Counted from the first letter of the stretch, positions 24,732-33,105 are shown. The stretch is DNA of 37,595 nucleotides from Desulfobaculum bizertense DSM 18034 (GCF_900167065.1 NZ_FUYA01000013.1:1-37595), one strand, 5' to 3'. Notes: generated from the letters alone by a model not told the origin. Numbers and translations are program-made.

Positions 24732-27692
24732 ATGGCAGACATTGCGGAATACATAGAGGCGCTAAAAAATTCTGAGCAGCTTGGTGGGCTGGTGGTCCAT
24801 CATGAAATTCTGAAAGGCCGGGAAGCCGAAACTGCATCCTGCCGCAGGCCGTGGCCTGTGAGTGTTGAGCGGCTTCTGGATTTCCGGGGCATTACATCGC
24901 TCTATACGCATCAGGCGCGGGCAATGGACCTGCTGCGCAGTGGCCAGAATGTTGTGGTCTCGACACCGACCGCAAGCGGCAAGACCCTGATTTATAATCT
25001 GCCAGTGATTGAGCACGTGCTGTCTGACCCTGATGCGCATGCGCTTTATCTTTTTCCACTCAAGGCGCTGGCGCAGGACCAGCTGCGAAGTTTTCAGGAG
25101 CTGGTTGCCCCGTGGGGCGGCGACAACAGGCCAGAAGCACAAATTTATGATGGTGACACCACGCAGTGGTTCCGAAAAAAAATTCGTGAGAACCCGCCGC
25201 ACGTGCTTATGAGCAACCCCGAAATGCTGCACCTTTCCATGCTGCCTTACCATGAGCGCTGGGCAGCCTTCTGGGCCGGGCTGACGCACGTGGTGCTGGA
25301 CGAAGTGCACACCTACCGCGGTGTGCTTGGCTCGCACATGGCGCAGGTCCTGAGGCGTTTGCGGCGTGTCTGTGCCCGCTATGGCTCCAATCCGACTTTT
25401 GCCTTTCTTTCTGCAACCGTGGGGAATCCGCAGGAGCTGACGCATCAGCTTACTGGTCTTGATGTCAAAGCCGTTACCGAAGCAGGCTCTCCGCAGGGGC
25501 AGCGGCATTTTCTTTTTGTGAACCCGGCCATGACCATGACCGAGAGTCCTTCCAAGACTGCGATCATGTTACTCAAGGCTGCGCTAGCCCGGAAGATGCG
25601 TACGATTGTGTACTGCCAGTCCCGCCGGATGACTGAACTTTTGTCCATGTGGGTTTCTGAGCACGCGGGCGAGTATCGGGACCGAATCAGTGCCTACCGC
25701 GCGGGCTTTCTCCCGGAGGAGCGGCGCGAGATTGAGGCCCGGATGTCTTCTGGTGAGCTGTTGGCGGTTGTCAGCACCAGTGCTCTCGAACTCGGCATCG
25801 ACATTGGCAATCTTGATCTCTGCATTCTTGTTGGCTACCCCGGCACCATCATGAGCACTCTTCAGCGTGGCGGGCGCGTTGGGCGTGCGCAGCAGGAATC
25901 TGCCGTGGTGCTTGTGGCTGGAGAGGATCAGCTCGATCAGTATTTTATGAAGCACCCCACGGACTTTTTTACCCGGCCAGCCGAGAAAGCTGTTTTGGAC
26001 CCGTACAACCCGGTTATTCTCCAGCGGCATCTCATATGTGCAGCCGCCGAGTTGCCTCTCCGTACTGGTGAGCCGTGGCTACGCGAGCCTGCCGTGGCCG
26101 AGCAGGTCAAGGCGCTTGAATTTTCTGGGCAGCTTCTCGAATCTGCGGACGGTCGCGATATTTATGCCTCGCGCAAGCGGCCGCACCGGGATGTGAGTCT
26201 TCGCGGTTCCAGTCGGACGTTTGAGATTCTCACCGGAGCGGATTCGCTCCTCAAGAAGGATGCAAAGCCCCATTCCATTGGCAGCATAGACGAGCATCGG
26301 GCCTACACCGAAACCTATCCCGGTGCGGTCTATTTACATCGCGGCAAGACGTATCTCATTGAGACTCTGAATCTTGAGCAGGGTTTTGTGCACGCCCGTC
26401 CAGCAAAGCTTAATTATTACACGCGGGTTCGCAGTGAGAAGAGCACTGAGATTTTGAGCATATCCGGTGTTCGTGCGGCGCACGGTTGTCGTGTATTTCA
26501 GGGCCGTTTGCGTGTGACGCAGGAGGTCAAGGGCTTTGAGAAGCGTCGCATTAGAGGCGGGAAGCTTATGACGGTGGTTCCGCTTGATCTGCCGCCGCTC
26601 ACTTTTGAAACCGATGGCCTCTGGATTGAATTCCCCCGCGAGATTCAGCGGCGGGCAGAAGATGAGTTTCTTCATTTTATGGGTGGCATTCACGCCATTG
26701 AGCATGCCGCGATTGGAATCCTCCCCCTCATTGTCATGACAGACCGAAATGATCTTGGTGGGATTTCTATCCCCTTTCATGAGCAGGTTGGTGCCGCCGC
26801 CGTCTTCATATATGATGGTATTCCCGGTGGCGTCGGGCTTGCGCGGCAGGCATTTCAGCATGCCCCCGAGCTTATCGACAGCACGCTTTCCGTCATTGAA
26901 GGCTGCGACTGTGAGCTTGGCTGTCCCTCTTGTGTCCACTCTCCCAAGTGCGGCTCTGGTAATCGGCCTATCGACAAGTTTGCGGCCATATCTCTTCTTC
27001 GTGCGATTTCCTCCGCTCCAGAGCCAGAGTCTGGCGCGCTTTCTCTTTCCGCAGCTCAGGAAGCCCTTGGGCAGCATCACGAGTCTGTTCATCATGAGCA
27101 ACCCTCTCAACCTGAGGAGCAAAGTATGAGTGACGCATCCCGTCCCGCCCGTTTTGCGGTTCTTGACCTTGAGACTCGGCGCAGTGCCGACGAAGTCGGT
27201 GGGTGGCATCGGGCAGACTGCATGGGGATTTCCTGCGTCTGTGTGTATTATTCTGATCGCGATGAGACCCTTTCCTATTCCCAAGATGAAGTGGAGGCTC
27301 TTGTCGAAGATCTTCAGCGCTCTTCCCTTATCATAGGTTTCAACATCAAGCGTTTTGACTACAAGGTCTTAACTGGGCACTCGGCCTTTGACTTTTCTTC
27401 CCTTAACACGCTCGACATTCTTGAGCACGTACATCGCACTCTCGGCTATCGGCTTTCCCTCGACCATCTCGCGCAAGCAACTCTCGGTGCCGCCAAGTCC
27501 GCCAACGGACTCCTCGCCCTCAAGTGGTGGAAGGAAGGGCGCATCACTGAAATTATCGACTACTGCAAGCAGGACGTCGCCGTTACTCGCGATCTCTATC
27601 TCTACGGACTCCAGCACAAGCATCTCCTCTTTACCAACAAAGCCAAGCAGGCCGTTCGCCTCCCTGTAAATTGGGATAAACTGCCAGGCTAA
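24732..27692 (+). CDS. MrfA-like DEAD/DEAH helicase fused to DnaQ-like 3'-5' exonuclease
   Basis: A 986-aa protein. The helicase part has Walker A TPTASGKT (about 76-84), the DEVH box (about 188), LSATVGN and motif VI QRGGRVGRAQ (about 377). A cysteine cluster, CDCELGCPSCVHSPKC (about 725-743), follows in the region typical of the YprA/MrfA family (DUF1998). The last 188 residues are an RNase H-fold exonuclease: DLE (about 810), FNIKRFD (about 870) and YCKQD, a Y-x3-D site (about 943), giving a DEDDy set. In Bacillus, MrfA (helicase) and MrfB (exonuclease) are separate proteins that act together on mitomycin C damage; here they are one chain. The start at 24732 follows GAAAGG; GTG 24708 is less likely. 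A strong internal start lies at 27126. Confidence 0.88.
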   Translation: MADIAEYIEALKNSEQLGGLVVHHEILKGREAETASCRRPWPVSVERLLDFRGITSLYTHQARAMDLLRSGQNVVVSTPTASGKTLIYNLPVIEHVLSDPDAHALYLFPLKALAQDQLRSFQELVAPWGGDNRPEAQIYDGDTTQWFRKKIRENPPHVLMSNPEMLHLSMLPYHERWAAFWAGLTHVVLDEVHTYRGVLGSHMAQVLRRLRRVCARYGSNPTFAFLSATVGNPQELTHQLTGLDVKAVTEAGSPQGQRHFLFVNPAMTMTESPSKTAIMLLKAALARKMRTIVYCQSRRMTELLSMWVSEHAGEYRDRISAYRAGFLPEERREIEARMSSGELLAVVSTSALELGIDIGNLDLCILVGYPGTIMSTLQRGGRVGRAQQESAVVLVAGEDQLDQYFMKHPTDFFTRPAEKAVLDPYNPVILQRHLICAAAELPLRTGEPWLREPAVAEQVKALEFSGQLLESADGRDIYASRKRPHRDVSLRGSSRTFEILTGADSLLKKDAKPHSIGSIDEHRAYTETYPGAVYLHRGKTYLIETLNLEQGFVHARPAKLNYYTRVRSEKSTEILSISGVRAAHGCRVFQGRLRVTQEVKGFEKRRIRGGKLMTVVPLDLPPLTFETDGLWIEFPREIQRRAEDEFLHFMGGIHAIEHAAIGILPLIVMTDRNDLGGISIPFHEQVGAAAVFIYDGIPGGVGLARQAFQHAPELIDSTLSVIEGCDCELGCPSCVHSPKCGSGNRPIDKFAAISLLRAISSAPEPESGALSLSAAQEALGQHHESVHHEQPSQPEEQSMSDASRPARFAVLDLETRRSADEVGGWHRADCMGISCVCVYYSDRDETLSYSQDEVEALVEDLQRSSLIIGFNIKRFDYKVLTGHSAFDFSSLNTLDILEHVHRTLGYRLSLDHLAQATLGAAKSANGLLALKWWKEGRITEIIDYCKQDVAVTRDLYLYGLQHKHLLFTNKAKQAVRLPVNWDKLPG
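27114..27128 (+). promoter_or_regulatory. Internal ribosome binding site and ATG at the helicase-exonuclease junction
   Basis: GAGGAG (27114-27119), a 6-nt spacer and an in-frame ATG (27126-27128) lie exactly before the exonuclease domain. It could make a separate 188-aa exonuclease (27126-27692), or be a relic of two genes that fused. Spacing and match to the anti-Shine-Dalgarno sequence are as good as for any gene start in the window. Confidence 0.6.
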
Positions 27693-27720
27693 GAGCTGGG
27701 TTGGGGGGGGAATTGGGGTT

Positions 27721-28181
27721 AGTGCTGGATGGGCGGGTGGGGAAAGAACCGGGGCCAGCCCCGGACCCCGCGTAAGGGAATGATTCCCTTACGTATCCTC
27801 ATCGAGTTTGAATTCCATCCACGCTTCGCGTGAATGAAATTCAAACTTGGGTGAGAATGGCGTAAAGAGCTTCTTTCTCTTCTGCGAGTTCGCCACCATT
27901 TTCTTTTTGAACGCTTGCGTTCAAGAAGAAAATAAGTGCGGTTTGGAAAAGGCAGAAGAACACGCGTTAGGGAAACGCCCACTAGGCCAAAATTTAAGGG
28001 CCGGATGTACGGGAAAGCCAACGGCTTTCACACATCCGGCCCTTAAATTTTGGGCGAAAGCGGGATTCCCAAGGGCCTCGTCCTTGGGCGGGGTCAAGGG
28101 GCAGCGCCCCTTGCAGAGGTGCGGGGACAGAGTCCCCGCCGCACCCTAGCGCCCCTTGCAGAGCACGAGACGGAGTCTCGT
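27721..28181 (+). repeat. Multi-hairpin intergenic repeat, copy E (complete reference copy)
   Basis: Complete copy filling the space between the convergent helicase and fliQ. In order: lead AGTGCTGGATGGGCGGGTGG (27721-27740); hairpins 27749-27764 (CCGGGG/CCCCGG), 27771-27793 (CGTAAGGGAA-N3-TTCCCTTACG), 27807-27845 (TTTGAATT/AATTCAAA with inner CACGC/GCGTG), 27901-27930 (TTCTTTTTGAACGC), 27985-28055 (long stem with inner AAAGCC/GGCTTT), 28068-28088 (CCCAAGG/CCTTGGG), 28095-28113 (CAAGGGGC/GCCCCTTG), 28121-28139 (GCGGGGAC/GTCCCCGC) and 28165-28181 (ACGAGAC/GTCTCGT). The last hairpin touches the fliQ stop codon. The non-palindromic spacers, such as TATCCTCATCGAG, are also conserved. Confidence 0.93.
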
Positions 28182-28451
28182 CTAGCGAATATATTGAGGG
28201 AGGGAGAGGAAGAGGTTTGAGGTGTAACCGGTGAGTTTGTCGAGGATCCAGGGGAAGGCGATAAGGAGAGCGAGGAAGATGGCGATAATCTTAGGGATAA
28301 AGGTGAGCGTCATTTCCTGAATCTGTGTGGCGGCCTGGAGGATACTGATAGCGAGGCCGACGACGAGGCCGATGCTCAGCATGGGCATAGAGATGAGCAG
28401 GGTAAGTTCGATAGCCTGTCTGGCGAAGCCGATAACGAATTCTGGAGTCAT
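28182..28451 (-). CDS. fliQ: Flagellar export apparatus protein FliQ
   Basis: Small inner-membrane protein (89 aa) of the flagellar type III export gate, with two hydrophobic segments (ELTLLISMPMLSIGLVVGLAIS and KIIAIFLALLIAFPWIL). The motif QAATQIQEMTLTFIPKI between them is diagnostic. AGGAGG precedes the ATG. It lies 18 nt after fliP and is the last gene of the operon; repeat copy E starts directly at its stop. Confidence 0.95.
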   Translation of the reverse strand: MTPEFVIGFARQAIELTLLISMPMLSIGLVVGLAISILQAATQIQEMTLTFIPKIIAIFLALLIAFPWILDKLTGYTSNLFLSLPQYIR

Positions 28452-28469
28452 GCTTGTATCCTCCTGTGG

Positions 28470-29270
28470 TTAATAAAAGAAGCTGTTGACGAGTGAGCCA
28501 GTGAGGAGGTTCCAGCCGTCGACCATAACGAAGAGGAGGAGTTTAAAGGGGAGTGAGATCATGACGGGTGGGAGCATCATCATACCCATAGCGAGGAGGA
28601 TGGAAGCGACGACCATGTCGACGATGAGGAATGGGATGTAGATAAGGAATCCGATGGTAAAGCCGGTTTTCAGTTCGCTAATGACGAACGCGGCGATGAG
28701 CATTGGAGTGGGAACGTCGATTTTTGATTGCGGGGCGTCTTTTCCGGTAACGGCATAAAAGACGGAGAGGTCTTTCTCACGGGTGTGATGAAAGAGGAAT
28801 TCCCGGACGGGGACTTCTGCTTTTGAGACGGCCTCGTCGAAGCTTATTTCTTCTCTCAGGTAGGGCTGAAGGGCATTGTCGTTAATAGCAGTGCCGACGG
28901 GCATCATGATGACGATAGTCATAAAGATAGCGAGGCTGGCGAGCACCTGGTTTGGGGGCATCTGCTGAGTTCCCATAGCCTGCCGGAGAAAGGAGAAGAC
29001 GATAATAATGCGCGTGAACGACGTCATGGTAATGACGATAGCTGGCGCGAGTGAGAGGACGGTGAGCAGGAAAAGGATTTCGAGCAGGACGGAGACTTTT
29101 TCAGGTTCTGTCTGGCCTGCTGCGAGCTGGAGCGAGAGGGATGGCAGAGTTGGTTCTGCGGCTGCGAGGCTAGGCAGTACAAGGGCTGCCGCCAAAACGA
29201 GGAGACTAGGAATCCAAAGATTTTTTGGCGTTTTCCAAAGTTTCAGAAAAGTCTTCGAGGGTGTCATCAT
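28470..29270 (-). CDS. fliP: Flagellar export apparatus protein FliP
   Basis: Core subunit (266 aa) of the export gate. An N-terminal signal peptide (KTPKNLWIPSLLVLAAALVL, cleavage near LAAA) is typical of FliP. MTSFTRIIIVFSFLRQAMG and the C-terminal GMMMLPPVMISLPFKLLLF are family signatures. To keep the signal peptide the start must be at 29270 or 29267 (ATGATG), which overlaps fliO by 62-65 nt. This overlap is unusually long and suggests coupled translation. Confidence 0.95.
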   Translation of the reverse strand: MMTPSKTFLKLWKTPKNLWIPSLLVLAAALVLPSLAAAEPTLPSLSLQLAAGQTEPEKVSVLLEILFLLTVLSLAPAIVITMTSFTRIIIVFSFLRQAMGTQQMPPNQVLASLAIFMTIVIMMPVGTAINDNALQPYLREEISFDEAVSKAEVPVREFLFHHTREKDLSVFYAVTGKDAPQSKIDVPTPMLIAAFVISELKTGFTIGFLIYIPFLIVDMVVASILLAMGMMMLPPVMISLPFKLLLFVMVDGWNLLTGSLVNSFFY

Positions 29271-29631
29271 CGCTGATTTCCGTTTCAGTTAAGACATTGA
29301 TGGAGGAGTTACATACTCCGAGCACCAAAAGTTTATTCAAGAACCGGACCACGATGATGTTTCTTTTGCCGCCGAGGGGGAGCTGGGCGACGATCTGCAG
29401 GTCTTTTCGTTTGAGAAATCCGAGACCTGTGCGGTTTTGGACGCGGCGAATAATCCAGAAACCGCCGAGCAGGAGGGCGAGAACGAGGCAAAGTGAGCCA
29501 AAGGCGCGCAGGCCGAGGACTCCAAAATCAGGCACCGCTGGTGCTCCCCCGTCTCCTGCGGCAAAGGCAAGAGCGGGGAGCGCCACGGTTGCGGCCAGAG
29601 CCAAAAAGGCTGAACCAGCAAAAGATTTCAT
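29206..29631 (-). CDS. fliO: Flagellar biosynthetic protein FliO
   Basis: A 141-aa membrane protein that helps assemble FliP. It has a signal-like N-terminus, one membrane segment (about 45-65, LCLVLALLLGGFWIIRR) and a cytoplasmic domain with LGGKRNIIVVRFLNKLLVLGV, the FliO core. The start is 2 nt after the fliN stop and its end lies inside fliP. Confidence 0.9.
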   Translation of the reverse strand: MKSFAGSAFLALAATVALPALAFAAGDGGAPAVPDFGVLGLRAFGSLCLVLALLLGGFWIIRRVQNRTGLGFLKRKDLQIVAQLPLGGKRNIIVVRFLNKLLVLGVCNSSINVLTETEISDDDTLEDFSETLENAKKSLDS

Positions 29632-29633
29632 AA

Positions 29634-30173
29634 TTATCCGAGCTGCTTGACGCGTTCGATGGGACTAATGATGTCCGTGAGACGCACGCCGAATTTTTCG
29701 TTGATGACCACGGCCTCGCCACGGGCAACGAGTTTGCCGTTGACGTGGATTTCGAGAGGTTCACCAGCGAGTTTGTTGAGTTCGATCACGGAACCCTGTC
29801 CGAGCTGGAGCAGCTCGTTGATGAGCAGCTTGGTACGCCCGAGTTCAGCGGAGACAGTGAGCGGAATATCCAGGATAAAATCAAGGTCGCGCTTGGTATT
29901 GTCGGGTCGCTGAATGCGGGATTCTTCTGTCAAATCCTTGAACACTGTGTCAGAGCTTTGAGTCGCTGCGGGCTGAGCCTTGTGCTCTGCCTGCATGGTT
30001 GCGGCTTCGTCCTTGGCGAGGGCTGTTGCCCACTCTGCGGCAAGCGCATCATCACTGGAATCGTCCTCGGAGTCCGCGCTATCAAAGGATTCTGTATTCA
30101 GGATATCGTCGCCGTCATCCAGGGCGTCCGCCCAGTCTTCGGCCATTTTGTCTTGATCCAACTTGTTATCCAT
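29634..30173 (-). CDS. fliN: Flagellar motor switch protein FliN
   Basis: Switch-complex (C-ring) protein that sets rotation direction. The C-terminal SpoA domain (about 95-179) has LDIPLTVSAELGRTKLLINELLQLG and GEAVVINEKFGVRLTDI. The first 90 residues are an acidic extension, rich in D, E and A, longer than in E. coli FliN (179 aa compared with 137). AGGGGAC precedes the ATG. Confidence 0.94.
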   Translation of the reverse strand: MDNKLDQDKMAEDWADALDDGDDILNTESFDSADSEDDSSDDALAAEWATALAKDEAATMQAEHKAQPAATQSSDTVFKDLTEESRIQRPDNTKRDLDFILDIPLTVSAELGRTKLLINELLQLGQGSVIELNKLAGEPLEIHVNGKLVARGEAVVINEKFGVRLTDIISPIERVKQLG

Positions 30174-30221
30174 GTCTGTCCCCTTTTTCGGGTTGTGGTT
30201 CAGAGTACTGCTCTCTTGCAG

Positions 30222-30728
30222 CTATTGGACCACCATCTCCGTAAAATAGACGCGAAGCACTGATGCGCCGCCCATAATCTGGTTCAAACGCTTTACGATC
30301 TCATCCTTGAGCTGGATTTTTGCTTCCATAGAGGAGAGTTCGTTAAAGGTCTTGCTGGAGAGCAGCAAAATAATGGTATCGCGCACTTTTGCTTCGGATT
30401 TGCTGAGTTTTTTGGCACTTTCTGCGCTGGCAACCTCGACTGTGAGGGTGAGTTTGAGATAGCGGCGGCCAAGCGGATCAGCGAGGTTGACCACAAAAGT
30501 TGGCAGGGTGACGAGTTCGGTTTCGCCTGCGACATTTTCTTCACCGTTTTCGGTCTGCTCAGTCTGTGCGGGAGTGCTGGAGCCGCCGAGCAGTTTGTCC
30601 TGAACGATGGGCCAGGCAAAATAGACGCCACAGCCAAGAGCGATCAGCAAGACTGCGAGGATAATCCACTTGAGCTTGCTGCTTTTTTTCTTTTCGCTTT
30701 TTGATGCTTCGAGTTGTTCTTCTGCCAC
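30222..30728 (-). CDS. fliL: Flagellar basal-body-associated protein FliL
   Basis: A 168-aa single-pass inner-membrane protein that surrounds and supports the stator. The lysine-rich start (SEKKKSSKLKW) is followed by one membrane segment (WIILAVLLIALGCGVYFAW). The periplasmic domain contains PTFVVNLADPLGRRYLKLTLTVEV and ends VLRVYFTEMVVQ, as FliL proteins do. The start codon is GTG at 30728 with AAAGGAG upstream. Confidence 0.93.
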   Translation of the reverse strand: MAEEQLEASKSEKKKSSKLKWIILAVLLIALGCGVYFAWPIVQDKLLGGSSTPAQTEQTENGEENVAGETELVTLPTFVVNLADPLGRRYLKLTLTVEVASAESAKKLSKSEAKVRDTIILLLSSKTFNELSSMEAKIQLKDEIVKRLNQIMGGASVLRVYFTEMVVQ

Positions 30729-30755
30729 GTCGTGCTCCTTTTGCTTACCCCAGAA

Positions 30756-31490
30756 TTATTGCGTGTAGGACCCGAGCCACGGGGTCGTCTTGATGAGAAT
30801 TTCGACTCGGCGGTTTTTGGCTCGTCCTTCGGGAGTCTTGTTGTCGGCAATGGCCCAGTTTGGGCCGTACCCACTCACGGAAAAGCGTTCATTTGGAATG
30901 CCTTCCTGCAAAAAGACGTGAAGGACAGAAAGAGCGCGTTTTCCGGAGAGCACATAATTCCCGCGTGCATCCCCACCGATATTGTCGGTGTATCCGGCGA
31001 TGTTTACCGGGGCGGTCATATACTTGAGCACTCCGGCAATGGTGGCCAAAATCTGCCGGGCTGCTGGGCCTGGTTCAGACTGGCCTGTCTTGAAAAGCAG
31101 GTCATCGGATAAAACAAGGGCGACGCCTTCTGGCCGCTCCAGAATCTGGAGATTCTTCATAAGGTCCTGACGGCTGATGCTCTCTGGCAAAACGTCGTCC
31201 GGGAAGAGCAGGTCCTTGATTCTGTTTTGTTTTTCCAACACTTCCCACGGCTTGTCGAGCGCTTCGATGATGTGCTTGACCCGGGTGGGAATACGTCCTG
31301 CGGAACGGTAGGTCAAAAAGCCAATATCATCAGTAAAAACAGTGATTCGGCTCAGGACACTGCGGTCCATTGACGACATACTGAGAAGCAGGACAAAAAA
31401 TGTCAAAAGCAGGGTGACGAGATCACCAAAGGTGATGAGCCAGGCATCCCCGGCAATGCCACCGGATTTTTTTTTCTTTTTGCGTGCCAT
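30756..31490 (-). CDS. Second MotB-like stator protein (OmpA/MotB domain)
   Basis: A 244-aa stator subunit. The membrane segment TFGDLVTLLLTFFVLLLS carries the proton-binding aspartate (D32 in E. coli MotB), so it can conduct ions. The C-terminal OmpA-like peptidoglycan-binding domain is clear, with NIAGYTDNIGG, a SGYGPN turn and GRAKNRRVEI. It follows the first motB by 8 nt. Both B-type proteins have intact motifs while only one motA is present, so stators may be A4B2 assemblies with either or both B subunits. Confidence 0.9.
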   Translation of the reverse strand: MARKKKKKSGGIAGDAWLITFGDLVTLLLTFFVLLLSMSSMDRSVLSRITVFTDDIGFLTYRSAGRIPTRVKHIIEALDKPWEVLEKQNRIKDLLFPDDVLPESISRQDLMKNLQILERPEGVALVLSDDLLFKTGQSEPGPAARQILATIAGVLKYMTAPVNIAGYTDNIGGDARGNYVLSGKRALSVLHVFLQEGIPNERFSVSGYGPNWAIADNKTPEGRAKNRRVEILIKTTPWLGSYTQ

Positions 31491-31498
31491 GCCTGCTC

Positions 31499-32326
31499 CT
31501 AACTGTGCTTCCCGCGCTGCTCGAATTTAAAGATAAAGTCGTGATACTTGTACTGGTCTTTGTTGGGACCAAGGCGATGCGTGCCGAGCTTTTCCTGCCA
31601 GCGGGCATTGCGCTTGTCCAAAATCAGGTCAACGCGTCGGTTCCGGCGGCGGTTTCTGGGCGTCAGGCTGTTGTAGCGTGGGCGAAAACGTCCAAAGGCT
31701 TCGACCCGAAGCATGTTCGGGTCCATGCCTGCGTCCAAAAGAAAGCGGTACAGTATCATAACGCGGGTAAAGGAAAGCTGCCACGAGCTGTCCATGGGCT
31801 TGTTGCGGTCTTCGACGTGATACTGTGCGCCTTCTTCATCGCGCAGGGACGAGGTGTGCCCGGCGAGGAGGATTGGGTAGCGCACAGCTAAAAGCACGGG
31901 CAGTGCTTCTTCCAGAATTTTTTGACCACGGGGCTTGAGGGTTGTCTTGCCCCGTTCAAAAAGCACGTCATCAGCAATGGACAAGACCTGAACAAACTCA
32001 TTGGACTTGAAGCTCAGGTCTTCGTTTGCATCGTCCCAGACCATTTCCTTGAGAGGTTCAAGGTCGTTGGTCTCGGCTTCAATGGGACCGGGTTCCACAG
32101 CACTGTGCTTGTCGCGCTGCGAGAGCACTTCATAGCTGCGCTGTCCCTGCCCAAAGGTGCCAACAATGGAGCCTATGACGATGAGTTTTCGGCGCTCATC
32201 CATAACGCTCATGCTGACGAGCAAAACAAAGAACGTCAGCATGAGGGTCATCAAGTCAGAATAGGTGACCATCCATGCTGGAGCGCCAGAGTTTTTTTTC
32301 TCTTCCTGTTTCTTGCTTCGTGCCAT
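31499..32326 (-). CDS. motB: Flagellar motor stator protein MotB
   Basis: A 275-aa stator subunit that anchors MotA to the cell wall. The N-terminal membrane segment TYSDLMTLMLTFFVLLVS holds the conserved proton-binding aspartate. The C-terminal OmpA-like domain has LLAGHTSSLRD, AFGRFRP and NRRRNRRVDLIL. It lies 17 nt after motA, the usual pairing. A second MotB-like gene follows. Confidence 0.93.
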   Translation of the reverse strand: MARSKKQEEKKNSGAPAWMVTYSDLMTLMLTFFVLLVSMSVMDERRKLIVIGSIVGTFGQGQRSYEVLSQRDKHSAVEPGPIEAETNDLEPLKEMVWDDANEDLSFKSNEFVQVLSIADDVLFERGKTTLKPRGQKILEEALPVLLAVRYPILLAGHTSSLRDEEGAQYHVEDRNKPMDSSWQLSFTRVMILYRFLLDAGMDPNMLRVEAFGRFRPRYNSLTPRNRRRNRRVDLILDKRNARWQEKLGTHRLGPNKDQYKYHDFIFKFEQRGKHS

Positions 32327-32343
32327 GATATGCCTCTGAGCAG

Positions 32344-33105
32344 CTACTCTGCCTGTCTGCGTTCACGCGGGGGCAGGAAACTGTTCAGCTTTTCTTCGAT
32401 GATTCGGGGGTTTTCGCCTTTGGAGATGGAGAGAATCCCGTTCAGAATCATTTCTTTGCGCAACACTTCTTCTTTGCTGCGGGTTTTGAGTTTGCCAGCC
32501 ATTGGAATAAACACGAGGTTTGCCAGAACAGCACCGTAAAAGGTGGTGAGCAGGGCAACCGCCATGGCCGGGCCAATGGTGCTGGGGTCACTCATGGTCT
32601 GGAGCATCTGCACCAGGCCGATAACGGTACCGATCATTCCCATTGCCGGGGCAAAGGCGCCAAGCACGGAGCAGATTTCTGATCCGACTTCGTGGCGGCT
32701 TTCCAGGTAGGAAATTTCGGTTTCCATGATTTCTTCAATGGTCTGAGGCTCCAGTCCATCAACGGTGAGCTGAAGCCCCTTGCGCAAGAATGGGTCTTCA
32801 ATTTCCCGGAGCAGAGGCTCCAGAGAGAGAATACCCTCGCGGCGAGCGCGGTTGGCGTAGTCCATGAATTTTTCAATGATCTCTGCCGGGCTTTCGAGAG
32901 TGGAGAAAAAGGTCTTTTTGATAACCCCCATCAGACCAAGAATATTGGCCAGAGGGTAGTTGACCATTGTTGCTCCAATCGTTCCGCCCAGAACAATGAG
33001 CATTGATGGAATGGAGATAAAGATAAGAGGGCTACCACCGGTCACAATGGCCGCCGCGACCAGACCGAAGGAGAGCACGATACCTATAAGCGTCGCTAAA
33101 TCCAT
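32344..33105 (-). CDS. motA: Flagellar motor stator protein MotA
   Basis: A 253-aa inner-membrane stator protein with four membrane segments. Segments three and four contain GAFAPAMGMIGTVIGLVQML and AVALLTTFYGAVLANLVFIP, the MotA/ExbB signature with the key proline in PAMG. The large cytoplasmic loop and its charged residues (DYANRARREG) contact the rotor. The gene starts 15 nt after the yggS stop, with its ribosome binding site in that gap, so it shares a transcript with yggS. Confidence 0.95.
   Translation of the reverse strand: MDLATLIGIVLSFGLVAAAIVTGGSPLIFISIPSMLIVLGGTIGATMVNYPLANILGLMGVIKKTFFSTLESPAEIIEKFMDYANRARREGILSLEPLLREIEDPFLRKGLQLTVDGLEPQTIEEIMETEISYLESRHEVGSEICSVLGAFAPAMGMIGTVIGLVQMLQTMSDPSTIGPAMAVALLTTFYGAVLANLVFIPMAGKLKTRSKEEVLRKEMILNGILSISKGENPRIIEEKLNSFLPPRERRQAE

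Noticed and set aside
26334-27284. 316-aa open frame antisense to the helicase-exonuclease gene
   Set aside because: It covers conserved coding sequence of the other strand and shows no recognisable motifs or ribosome binding site.
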